Part shown: one piece after another, positions 37,557 through 47,525 of the stretch
Layout: every line of letters begins with the position of its first letter
Numbering within the stretch: the stretch's first letter is position 1
Source: Angiostrongylus vasorum
Lineage: Eukaryota; Nematoda; Chromadorea; Rhabditida; Metastrongylidae
Reading direction: 5' to 3'
Length of the DNA stretch: 64,000 nt
Assembly (NCBI GenBank): GCA_018806985.1
Contig: JADANN010000468.1
Span: 2,801,072 to 2,865,071 of the forward strand
Position numbers and translations under genes: made by a program
Notes under the pieces: model-generated
Database searches by the model: none
Told to the model about the DNA's origin: nothing
Seen by the model: only the letters and a program-made list of their open reading frames with translations

Positions 37557-37593
37557 CGGCTCTGAAGAAGGTGATACTGTCGAAACGTCAGCT
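37557..37593 (+). ncRNA. Hammerhead-like motif 3' of Penelope fragment
   Basis: The order is GCGGCU, CUGAAGA, helix II GGUG/UGUC (G-U pairs), GAAAC, GUC, AGCU. The core is intact. It lies about 100 bp downstream, in sense, of the GIY-YIG tail. Confidence 0.6.
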
Positions 37594-38185
37594 ACTGTTG
37601 TTTTTGTATGCGTTTTTTGTACAGAAGTAAACAACAAAACATAGCTGTCCAACAGCTGATAGGTATACTGTATTTCTCTTCTGGAGTCACTATTTCACTA
37701 GCTCCATCTTAGAACATTATTATTTCCGTATGACACCCATTGCATATATTGCATTTAAGAAAGGATAGCCGTAGATAACTTACCATAGTTTAATGTTGAT
37801 CTCTCTTTTCAATTGAGACCACTTACTGAGGGACGAACTATTGCTCCAGTTCGAAATCCGGGAGAACGGGCAGTGTGCCATATGTACTAAGACTCACAAT
37901 TCATTGTGTCACTGTTTAAGCAGAAGTTACAGTGAAAGCGAGGAAATCTTTCTGGTTTGATGTATTTAGTTTCCAATATCTTAATCATTACAAACGTTGT
38001 TTGAACCCACCATTATACGCACAACCTTTGGCAACATCCAAAACTTCCGCTGAGAAAAAGCGTCATTTAAATAGATTACGTTCAGATCGTTGAACCTGTC
38101 CATAATTGAAGTGTGAGATGGACGAAGCCTTGTTTCCTGAAATGCGAGACGAGCGCTCAGTTTTCGGCTGCCTTAGGTTTCGAAA

Positions 38186-41100
38186 TTAAAGACAGATAGT
38201 AAAAAGCATCCACTTTACTACCGGCAACAACATCAGTGAGCTCTGAATTTGCTGCGCTCTGTCATCCATACGGCCTCGTTTGTAAGGTACAACAGAAGAT
38301 GAAGGAGGATTTTCCATCCAGTGTGTCCGAGGTGGTGATCGATATTCCTGGAACGGCAGAGGAAAAAGATTTTAAGAAACGAATCATGGTGGATACTTCA
38401 CTAAAAAATTCGAAGCAAAATCGAGTAGGAAAACAATTCCGGCACTACCTGGACATTGGTTTCCTTTGAGAGCGAATTTGCTATAAATGATATCAAATCA
38501 GAATCGTTTTGTAACGAACTAATCTCGGGACTGGATGAATTTATGAGTTCTTGCGTAGTCATCTGAAATATCAACATCACTTTATATAAAAGAGACACCA
38601 ACTCTGTTGCTCTTCATGACAATAGTTAACAACATGGTAAGAGATATATCAACAAAAAGAGTAGCATGTAGGATATAGCATACCATGACAGTCTCCTCCA
38701 TTCCTGTGAAAACTTCACTACCTATTGGGTCCTCAGCTTTTACAGCAGCATTAGAAGTGACAGGCGAACTATTCAATGCTGGAGGAATGTCTTTCCTTGT
38801 ATTTGGAGGCGTAGCCATATTATGCACTGAAATCAATTCATACAAAATAGTAGTCATCTTCAACATGGAAAGTAGTAGAGCAAAAAACATCTATTTTAAA
38901 TTCATAACGATTCCAAGAACACCAGACAACGCATATTATTTCCTATAAGCTGATATTCACACAACGATGTTAATTTGTGAGCTGAAACTCTGATCCCTTA
39001 AGGTGACAATTTGTGGGAAATTTCGTTTGGATGGGAGTAAGGCCGATAAACGAGTCACCACAAACCTAATTCGTTACATAATATGGGTCACCCCGTCAAA
39101 AAAATGTCCCCATTAAAGAGAGACAGAACTGGCTGCTTTATAAAGCCTATCGTCACAAAATTAAGACAATCTTACACTTCGTTCATATAAGACATAGCTC
39201 GTTCTTTCGAAAAAGCACAAATTTAATACTCCCTTGCGACTTTTTTTGTTTAAAACACAATAACTTCTTGGTTATTCAGGCTGAAGCCTTCGGAATATTT
39301 GGAAACTTAACGAAATATCTCGAAGCATACTACCGAAGACTATTAGATGCCATCAACCAACAACACTTATAATGACTTACACAGCGGAACATCCTCATCT
39401 TTCACTTCGCCCCTTTCACGAAGTTCGGTTCCAACCTAGTAAAAGAAGTTACTAAAGGAAATAGTGCCATAAACTAATGCCTCATTCAAAGAATGTACAT
39501 AATCAGATTATTTGCCGAGAATCTTGCTTACCACTTTGTCCTTCTTGTGCAAAACAACAACGAGTTGTTCTGAGGAAGGAACAGCAGGAACAGGATGGAT
39601 AGGGTGAGAAGAGCTCATCGAAGTCTCCGCTACTTCTCGTTTATTACGAGAAACGGGGAAGTATTCCATTATGGATCTATTGGCCAGCGAATTCTCATTA
39701 CTGCTGAGTGATCTAGAAGAGGACAGGTTAGGGATAAGAGTCACAGTGAATTTCCTATGAAAGTAAGCATGCAATGCACACAAAGAGCAACCTACGGCCT
39801 GCATATTTTAGCTTCGTGCTTCTCTTGAACATGAGGAGTAATCTGTGAATTACGTAGAGGAATCGGTAAATCCTAAACATAAATTTCTGCAAAAACATAC
39901 TGCAAATGTTTTCAATAGAACTAGTTGACACTCATCTGTTCCCCAGGGACAACTAAGATACCGACCTCAATTCCTGCTGATGTAGCGTTGGAGCCAGAAG
40001 AACTCTCATCAAATGGCAATAACAATTTTTTCTGTATTCTTGATGGAACGAATGTAGACTCTGAATTGATTAGTTAAGCAGCATAATGAAATAAAACATT
40101 ATAACACAGTGATGACTTATAACACAGCACAGAAGAAAGTCACTACACAGGATTTCTTCACTGAAGTAGTTAAACACCCATGAATCACTTACTTTGCACA
40201 AAATTATTATGAAGTGGTGGTACTACAGCAGTTGGAGCCAAATTATTCTGTAGCGGTGGCACCACTGCTGTTCTTTCACTGTCATACACCTCTTTTTTCA
40301 CATCTTTTGCATCCTGTGTTGTCGCTTCACGGTTTCGTATAGCCTGGTTGGGTATTCGAGGAATACGAACGAGAAATGGCGAAATCGTAGAAGAACTACA
40401 AAGACAAACGTTTCGAAAAACATTGCTAGACAAGTATTAGAATGGCTTCAATAAGTTTTAAAACAATACACTGACCGCTGTCCTTTGACATCTTGCTTTA
40501 TGCCAAGACGTTCTGCAAACAGCGACTTGAGATCTATAGGTTTCCCATCAATATCGCCATTTTAAAACCTAGAGTCCAACTGGGATTAAAACTAGTTCCA
40601 ACCGCTCTATCCATGTGAAACCTCACCTGACAGTTCGAGGAGTTTAACAATAAAGATCCCTTTTCTAAGGAGAACACGAGCAGTCAATAAAATCTGAAAA
40701 TTAGTGCGTTACTAACAAAACAACCACGATCGAAACACATCATCCAGTGGAAACAAATTTATTTCTGCTCAAAGCTTTACTCTTGGAAGATACTAACGCT
40801 GCAAAGGCCAAGAAAGGCTTTTTTCATTATAAAACCGAACCAATGAGGAGTTTCTAAGAGCCGAATGGCGATATACAGAAATAGATCTATCCTTCATTGT
40901 CCGAGCGGTGAAAGAATCCAACATTTCTATTAGGAATGGTAAATTAAAGCATAAAGTCAAGAACTTCGAGATTGGTAATATCCAAATAGAATCATGGCTT
41001 CTTTCCTAGCTGGTTTCAGCCGCGACTTACATAGAAAAAAGTTTTAAAAACTTCATTCCGCCTAAATTAGCACACTTCTTTAAGAAAAGAGTCCACGGAC

Positions 41101-42408
41101 CTCGCTCATCTGTTTAATACCGAGCCTGTTGGCGAGCAGACTTGACTCATCGTTTAAGTGGCGAGTGGAGGGATAACTACTAAGCAAGAACACTATGCCC
41201 TACACCATAGACGCACTCCTACTCAGGAAATGTGCTATCTGTCTCCTTTTTTATTCTTTTTTTTATACGACCCGTCTTCACGTCTATTGTGCGGATCCCA
41301 GCACTTCTCACATTTGTTTCGTTTCCTCGCATCCATTATCGACGACGACTTTCCAACTTTTACACGTCATGTGGCTTCGGCTACTGCTTGAGAAGACTGC
41401 TATCTGTCTCTACAGTGTCGAATTTACCTGCACCTTCTGTGTATATGTAATCATTACTATATATGGGAATAAGTATTCGGAAATATGCTCTATGGCTCGA
41501 ATCGACTAAAAGCTTGAGGAAAAGCATAACATTGAAAGTGGTTAGAGGACGCTTCCCAGAAGTAAGCTTCACTTCAACTCATGATGGGTAATATATGCAA
41601 CAAGTAAATTCATCTAACCCTCTCAATAAGGCCAAATAAGCTGTAATAACAGTGGCCAATATTTGGTCAAAAACTGCGGCAATAAAGATCAGCACTCTGA
41701 AAGGGGTAGTGCTGTTGAAAAAAAAGGAGAACACGGATTATCAAGCAACTGTGAAGAAGAGTAATAACAAACGGAGAAGTTGTTGGCACTTGGCCGAATT
41801 CCCGATGATTAAAGAGGTTACAAGTGATTCAAATGAACAGTAAAATCATACCTTTGTTCCCGGTAAAGCATTTTCGTCTAGTGCAAGCTAAAATGAAATG
41901 ATGTTAAAGACTCGTCCTATTGACATAAGAAACCGAAAATTTAGACCTTTCCACCATATTCGATAGCATGTACGGTATTCTGGCCATCAAAAAGCTTTAT
42001 TTTAAGCATCCTACGGCGACCAGAACTGTCCAGTTGTTTTGTATCAGGAGACTGCTGTTCGGGACCGTCCTCATCTTCATCACCATAAAACCACGACAGA
42101 TCGTCCTCGTTATTGATACACTCACGATATTGATCATAGCAAGACCGTGCAGTGTTGATGACAGAAACGACCTGGAAAATCATTTGCTTGACGATAACAG
42201 CCTTTACAGCAACCACTGGGACTTTTGTGAGTGGTTCATAGGAGACGGAAAGATCAGAGTGTAGCAGTTGCTCAACTACTGCATTGCAAAGAGCGACTTC
42301 CTCATCTCCTACTCCATGTAACTTGGCGAACAAAATCACAGCTTTCAACCAATTCAACTTCACATGAATATGAAATCCGGCAAGAAACTTCACTACTGCT
42401 TCCTCCAT
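38186..42408 (-). CDS. RMI1-like OB-fold protein (BLM/TOP3 complex subunit)
   Basis: Eleven exons: 42408-41947, 41887-41852, 40693-40627, 40533-40476, 40395-40193, 40060-39962, 39791-39532, 39435-39381, 38826-38684, 38562-38449, 38347-38186. All phases agree, giving 1659 nt and about 552 aa. Exon 1 holds the RMI1 N-terminal helical part (VKLNWLKAVILFAKLHG) and the first OB strand RRMLKIKLFDGQNTVHAIEY. Exons 2-3 continue with LPGTK and ILLTARVLLRKGIFIVKLLE, matching the OB-fold of human RMI1. RMI1 stabilises topoisomerase III with BLM and promotes Holliday-junction dissolution in the nucleus. The rest is mostly disordered. A PIP-box-like NRSIMEYF with a basic tail lies near residue 350. The boundary between exons 6 and 7 has an alternative (39966 with 39798). 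TDRD3 has a similar N-terminus, but no UBA or Tudor domain is seen here. Confidence 0.75.
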
Positions 42409-42632
42409 CGTTTCTTATCAGCAATGCAGATGACATCCATCGACTACATAAGGCTTCATAACAAAGACGATTGATAGGAATATGACCTTATGAAGGAGAT
42501 GAACTTTGCAACCGGTGAAAAACCCCAAAATTTCCCCATATTCTGGGCCATTGCCCTAATTTTTTCATGATAACAACTAGTCTGCTATTTAACATCCTCC
42601 TTGAAGTTTTTGAAAACATATACTCCCATGGA

Positions 42633-42860
42633 CCCGTGTGGCGCAGTGGTCGGAAGCGCCCTACAACACCCACGGGATTGATCCCAGCGCCCATGGTACA
42701 CCAACCCTTCTATCCCTCCGGGGTTTTAAATTGGTAATTGATACCTCGATATATCGGCAGGCCACCGTGAGTCAGTCACCTCTAAACGATGCTTAATGAG
42801 GTCGAATGCATAGCGCATCTCTAAGGAGTTGATCAACGGCGAGAGCTTAATCCTTTCCAT
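42633..42860 (+). repeat. tRNA-like SINE copy upstream of RMI1-like gene
   Basis: It has TGTGGCGCAGTGGTCGGAAG (A box) and GGGATTGATCCC (B box) near 42660, and the standard end GGAGTTGATCAACGGCGAG. It lies about 225 bp upstream of the RMI1-like start codon, in the opposite orientation. Confidence 0.75.
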
Positions 42861-42865
42861 ACTTC

Positions 42866-42868
<3 letters not shown>

Positions 42869-42902
<34 letters not shown>
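42869..42902. repeat. (TA)n microsatellite
   Basis: Seventeen AT units directly after the SINE tail, so it may have grown from the SINE's 3' end. Confidence 0.95.
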
Positions 42903-42908
<6 letters not shown>

Positions 42909-42909
42909 T

Positions 42910-44205
42910 TAAAACCTCCGCATATATCTATCAAAAAATTCAATCACTATCTCCATTCCATCGACTGAAGGATGATGTTTTTCCCGAGATTTTGCTGCCG
43001 CTCGCCCAAATGCACGACGAGGCATGAATTATGCTACTAGCCCACCATCATATTTAACTAAAAGTTAAAACATTTGAACAGATATTATACCTATACATCT
43101 GATGTTGAGCCTTTTGGCAGCATAATAGTCCCTATCACTAATACAACGTGTTACCTAGGTGACATTGATTCTGTCCTCAACTGTATAGGACGGCTTTACC
43201 GTCGTAGTAAAATTCTTTTTCAAAAAGGGAGTAATGGTACTAAAATACAGAAAGTGGGTATGAAAAGTCAATACCATCCAAAATCAGTTATGTTCTTCAG
43301 GAGATTCATGGGAAAAAAGGTACATTTGTGATCAGGTCACAGGAACAAACAAAGCTTAAGTCATAAGTTTTCTTAACGACTCGATTGTAGGGAATCTTAC
43401 ACCAACATCCGGAAATAAGAAGAGAAAAAACTACCTCGACGAGCTTGCACATTCCAATACGGGACAATTTCGGTTCTTAGAATAGGAAGAATCCAAGGAT
43501 TACGAATAATTACACAGGAACAAAATTCATTTAAGCCCCGCATGAATACTTTACACCAATTCCCCGTATTTTTACCTAAGGATCTAAACAGAAAACCATA
43601 ACCGAAGTCCTTCACAAGTGTTCCCAAGAACGTCATATAGTAGGTAGAATGGATACATAGAGCGTTAATGCTTCCAGAAACATAGAATGACCTGATGATA
43701 TGAGCTTTGTCAGGAAATCATCGGTACCAGTGTGTGACCAAAATCCGCAAAATGTCATCCTAAACCTAGGAGAACTTTCATAGAACTAGTTTCACCTATA
43801 ATACCTCTTACATTGACGGTAATTTCTTCACCATCATTCCGCCTATATGCGCATCTTCATAGGGACATAATACTTAACCACTTAGAGAAAAAAGCGTAAA
43901 GAAGAAGAAGGATGAAAACCATCTAGCTTTCTAAACACTAATGTAGGAATTTTTCATTGCAACAAATTCACAAGGTGTGTCAGACATGATTTGTGAAAGC
44001 ATAGAATTCACAGATAAGTGGTACTGTAAAGGGTGGATTAAGACAAAATACTCTAAGAATGCATATATCGGACATGAACAAGATGGATACTACGGAGAAT
44101 CTCACCGCGGCGCACTAATTCTTGCCTGGTTTCAAAGGCAATACAAACATGTATAGAAATCTCGAATTTTCTTACACGAATACGAAGTTGTAGAATCAAT
44201 CTTCC
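42910..44205. other. No gene recognised between RMI1-like and MND1
   Basis: Two frames (43074-43331 plus and 43636-43397 minus) have no recognisable domain and no good splice context. This region should contain the MND1 3' end and the RMI1-like promoter. Confidence 0.5.
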
Positions 44206-44208
44206 CAG

Positions 44209-45958
44209 CTATTCTATGTAATCCATATCCTCGGGTATGTCAAACTGCTGATCAAGAACTTTCTCATCCAGACCAAACTTTGTTTTACACCACTTCTTAA
44301 TTGAGAATATGTTGTCTAAAAAACAAATACATGATTGACTCATCATCATACTGGCTGAAGATCTTTCAAGAGATAGCCAAAATATTTAGTTAGTTAACCT
44401 GTCCAGCGATTAGCATCCTCACGTGCCTTCTCGGCTCGTTGCTTCACCTGCGCGATTGCTTCAGGGTCGTATTCAGCATACTGTTCCAAGCGTCCACTAA
44501 GTGTTCTTTCTTCTTCTTGAAGATTCCCAAATAAAGTTAACAATTCAGAGCGTTCCTCGGAATCCTTAAAGCAAAAACCTGGGAACTACCCCGAAATTTC
44601 AGAGGAAGCAGTAACTTTACGAAAATTGTTTCGCAATCACTGCAATTCACTTATAATCACTCGGAGTACTTAACAACAATAAGAAAGAACAAGTGGACAG
44701 ACACCGGAAGACATCTGTCAACAGGGTTCGTAAAATAAAGTTGAAATTATAAGAAAAAGTGTAATCAACTAAGAAAAACAGTACCAACCTCTTTCCCTTT
44801 CTTCTGCTTTTTCAGCTCAGCCGTTCCTTCAGCAATCCTCTTCTTAACATCATCAATCGACTCGTTAAGCTCTTGCAGCTTTCGCTTTCTCTAACGAAAA
44901 CACGAAATCTGATGAGTTATTGAAAACATGCGAGAAAAAAACGACTGAATAAATGAACTTGCAGAAAATTTCAACGTACAATCTGTGAAGCCTTAGATCG
45001 AAAAGCCCAGTAACAGACGAAAGTTCCAATTTTCTCGCATTCCACTAAACCGTCGTCTACCAAAGACTGGGTGACTTCCTTCACAGCTTGAGATATCACT
45101 CCTTTTTGCGTCGGTGCAATCTGATATAAGCGATCAGCTTTCAGACATAATTTAAAAATAGTGCTAAGTATACATAAAGTAAAACACAATTCAAAAGACC
45201 GACCTTCTATAAACCTCGGCATAAATAATCGACATATTTCACTTATGCGTTCTTACAAAGTGCCTTTGTTGAGCTGATGTGAGATTTGTATGGATGTTCC
45301 TATTGTCGTTGTTGTTGTTGTTGTTCGATGGCTGACGTTTAGGCTATTTCGTCTTCTTCAGACCTTTGACGTATTCTATGTAACAATAGCCTCATAATAT
45401 GGTGATACGTTTAGTTTGAGTTTATTTATTAGGTGAGTAGTTTTTTGAACAACATGGCGGTTATTCACATGTTAGATCTTCACTAATACTGCAGATTTTC
45501 ACAGAATTATAAGGCTATTGTTAGACAAAATACGTCCAGGCTCTGAGGAAGGCGAAATCGCCTAAACATCAGCCATCAACCCACAACAGTAACATCATCA
45601 ACAACAACAGCAACAACAACAACATCGATAACTTACACCAACCTCGCACCAGCTCAACAAGAACAGTTTGTAAGAACATTTGCATAGATATAGAACATAC
45701 AAGTTTAAAACAGTGCTAAGTATAGGCAAAGTAAGATGTATACCTTTTCAAGCTCTTTCATCTGAAAAACATCTTCACTTTCATAAAATAACGCCAACAT
45801 CTGTGCACGCTTTTCCTCTAAAGAGAGTCTCTTCTTTCGTGATGCCTAAAACATAAACGATATTCCACCCAAGTAAAATAATAGAACTTTTGGGCAAAAA
45901 AAAACGTATAGGTGAAGTGTACCAGCAAATAAGTAAAGCGAAGCTTTTTACTTACCAT
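44209..45958 (-). CDS. mnd1: MND1, meiotic nuclear division protein 1
   Basis: Six exons: 45958-45956, 45845-45744, 45120-44980, 44890-44789, 44564-44399, 44315-44209. That is 621 nt and 206 aa, against 205 in human. The first coding exon is just ATG. Residues 2-82 form the winged-helix region ([32 protein letters not shown], then [20 protein letters not shown]). About 83-160 is charged coiled coil ([16 protein letters not shown]). The end keeps the family signature ANRWTDNIF, then KKWCKTKFG and [12 protein letters not shown]1 pairs with HOP2 to help DMC1/RAD51 strand invasion in meiosis. Every splice phase matches and no stop interrupts it, so it looks functional. Intron 2 holds a Penelope-derived insert. 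C. elegans lacks this gene. Confidence 0.95.
45330..45365 (-). ncRNA. Hammerhead-like motif, left arm
   Basis: Minus-strand order: AGGU, CUGAAGA, degraded helix II GACG/AGCC, UAAAC, GUC, AGCC. GAAAC has become UAAAC, so it is probably inactive. Confidence 0.45.
45538..45574 (+). ncRNA. Hammerhead-like motif, right arm
   Basis: The order is AGGCU, CUGAGGA, perfect helix II GGCG/CGCC, UAAAC, AUC, AGCC. Helix I pairs well, but GAAAC has become UAAAC. Confidence 0.5.
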
Positions 45959-47525
45959 ATCATTCAGTATCTACGATGGTAGTCGAGTTACTAGTAGCTG
46001 TCTGCTAGGCAAGTGTACAGATGAATGACCTCAGACGAGCAGGAGGTCGTGCGACTTTGACGAACCTTCTTCTGTCTCGACCTGATTTCACTTGTTGAAA
46101 AACTTTGACATACACACACACGTACTTTGACATATACAATGATGAAGTCAAGTAGACCAATGAAGAGTCGAGAAGATCGCCGTTTAAATGAGTTCAATCA
46201 CTTCACAAATTGATAAAGAACACCATGAAGATCTGTAGGTCCTGCCGTTAAATCTTGACTTTCAGTACCTAACGATATATACTTACCTCAGCTTTACAGC
46301 GACATCTGTGAACACTGAAAGATTTGTGACAAGTTTAGGACTACTCATAACAAATATCACCAAATACTAGGTGCAGTTACAATAATTCCAGTACAATTCC
46401 TATCCAGCTTATTATACAATCGAAGTTTGCCTCATTGTAGTACTCATTTTAAGCGTCTGGAGTACTGACAGCTCTGTAACGACAAAGAATTGTACTGCGA
46501 TGTAAAAGTAATCACGCAGTTAAATACCATCTATCCAGAAAGTAGACCCAAACCTGAAAGTCGAATCCCAGTCTTTGATAATAAAATTGTTTCGTATTGC
46601 CACCCCATAACACATTATATAGCTACGAACACCAAACTACGACTACGGTGCCTTCCTATTGTCGTGTATAAAATAAAGGATGAAGAATAAAGCTCTCGGC
46701 GTTGGTCTACCCTAAGGGATGTGCCATGCATTCGACTTCATTAAGCATCGTTTGGAGGTGATCGAATGCATATCTGGCTCTTACAATGAGTCACGGTGGC
46801 CTACCGATGTATCGAACCAGTGCTACTACTCTCCCAGACAAGTCTGCTACCAATTTGCCAACCACCGATGTATGGAGGGCTTGGTGGGCCAGGTGTGCGG
46901 GAATCGATCCCATGTGTATTGCAGGGCTACTCCGACCACTGCGCTATACGCGTCCTTATTGTCGTACATATGTTGTAGAATTCTCTTCATGTGATCATAC
47001 ATCACTTATGGTGGAGTTCCAAAGAAAATACCCCGCTTGTGTAGAATTTCATCACGCCGGATTAGTTTCTTACGTAACTACGTACGCTGCTATGTAACCT
47101 ACGTCCAAATATTGGCTTGAAATGTTGTGAAACCATGAAGACGTTGCTCTAGTGATGGTGCGGAGGCTTTTATTAATGTTTTTGGTTAATATCTTAAGAA
47201 CTTACCAATTGGACTTGCATTTTGTGAAGACTAATTAGTACTTCCCATCCATTGTGTACTAGTAAGTCCCGATAAATATACCCGTGGAATAGGGACGGAA
47301 GGGAATGTTTTGAAAAGCACACTGAAGTGCTTTTTATTATATTTTCTTTCTGAAAAAGCGTCAAATAAACAACGAAAGAACCTCTTCTTAGAGTTTTACA
47401 ACTAAAGATTGCGATGGTCCGTGTCCGCACATAGCCTTTGTTTTGCGTTGTTCCATTCTGTCGTTTTTTACTTCCGTTAGTCTTTTACACGAGCACGACT
47501 TGTGCTTGGCTTCAGAAACAGTGTC
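45959..47525. promoter_or_regulatory. Divergent upstream region of MND1 and PDCD5
   Basis: The two genes are transcribed away from each other with 1.57 kb between start codons, so this interval should contain both promoters. It also holds a minus-strand SINE at 46690-46956. A TTCAG 10 bases before the PDCD5 start codon (47511-47515) could be a spliced-leader acceptor. No TATA-like element stands out. Confidence 0.4.
46690..46956 (-). repeat. tRNA-like SINE copy
   Basis: A full-length copy in reverse orientation. The minus strand has an AGCGCAGTGGTCGGAG A box and a GGGATCGATTCCC B box. It matches the consensus through the GAGTCAT block to the CCCTTAGGG end. Confidence 0.75.

Larger units (their letters stand above)
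45183..45703. mobile_element. Penelope-derived inverted repeat in MND1 intron 2
   Basis: About 520 bp flanked by diverged direct repeats of about 31 bp (45151-45182 and 45704-45733, sharing AGTGCTAAGTATA). It starts with the AAAGACCGACCTTC block and has inverted arms. The left arm has TTGTTGTTG and a minus-strand hammerhead-like motif. The right arm has a plus-strand motif and AACAACAAC. It has the same design as the element at 30538-30886, with a longer centre (45375-45535) that also occurs next to the motif at 4066. Confidence 0.75.

Noticed and set aside
38236..38469. 77-codon plus-strand frame
   Set aside because: It overlaps the last exons of the RMI1-like gene in antisense and has no splice or domain support.
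43397..43636. Minus-strand frame between RMI1-like and MND1, considered as an extra exon
   Set aside because: No similarity to either gene, and phases do not connect.
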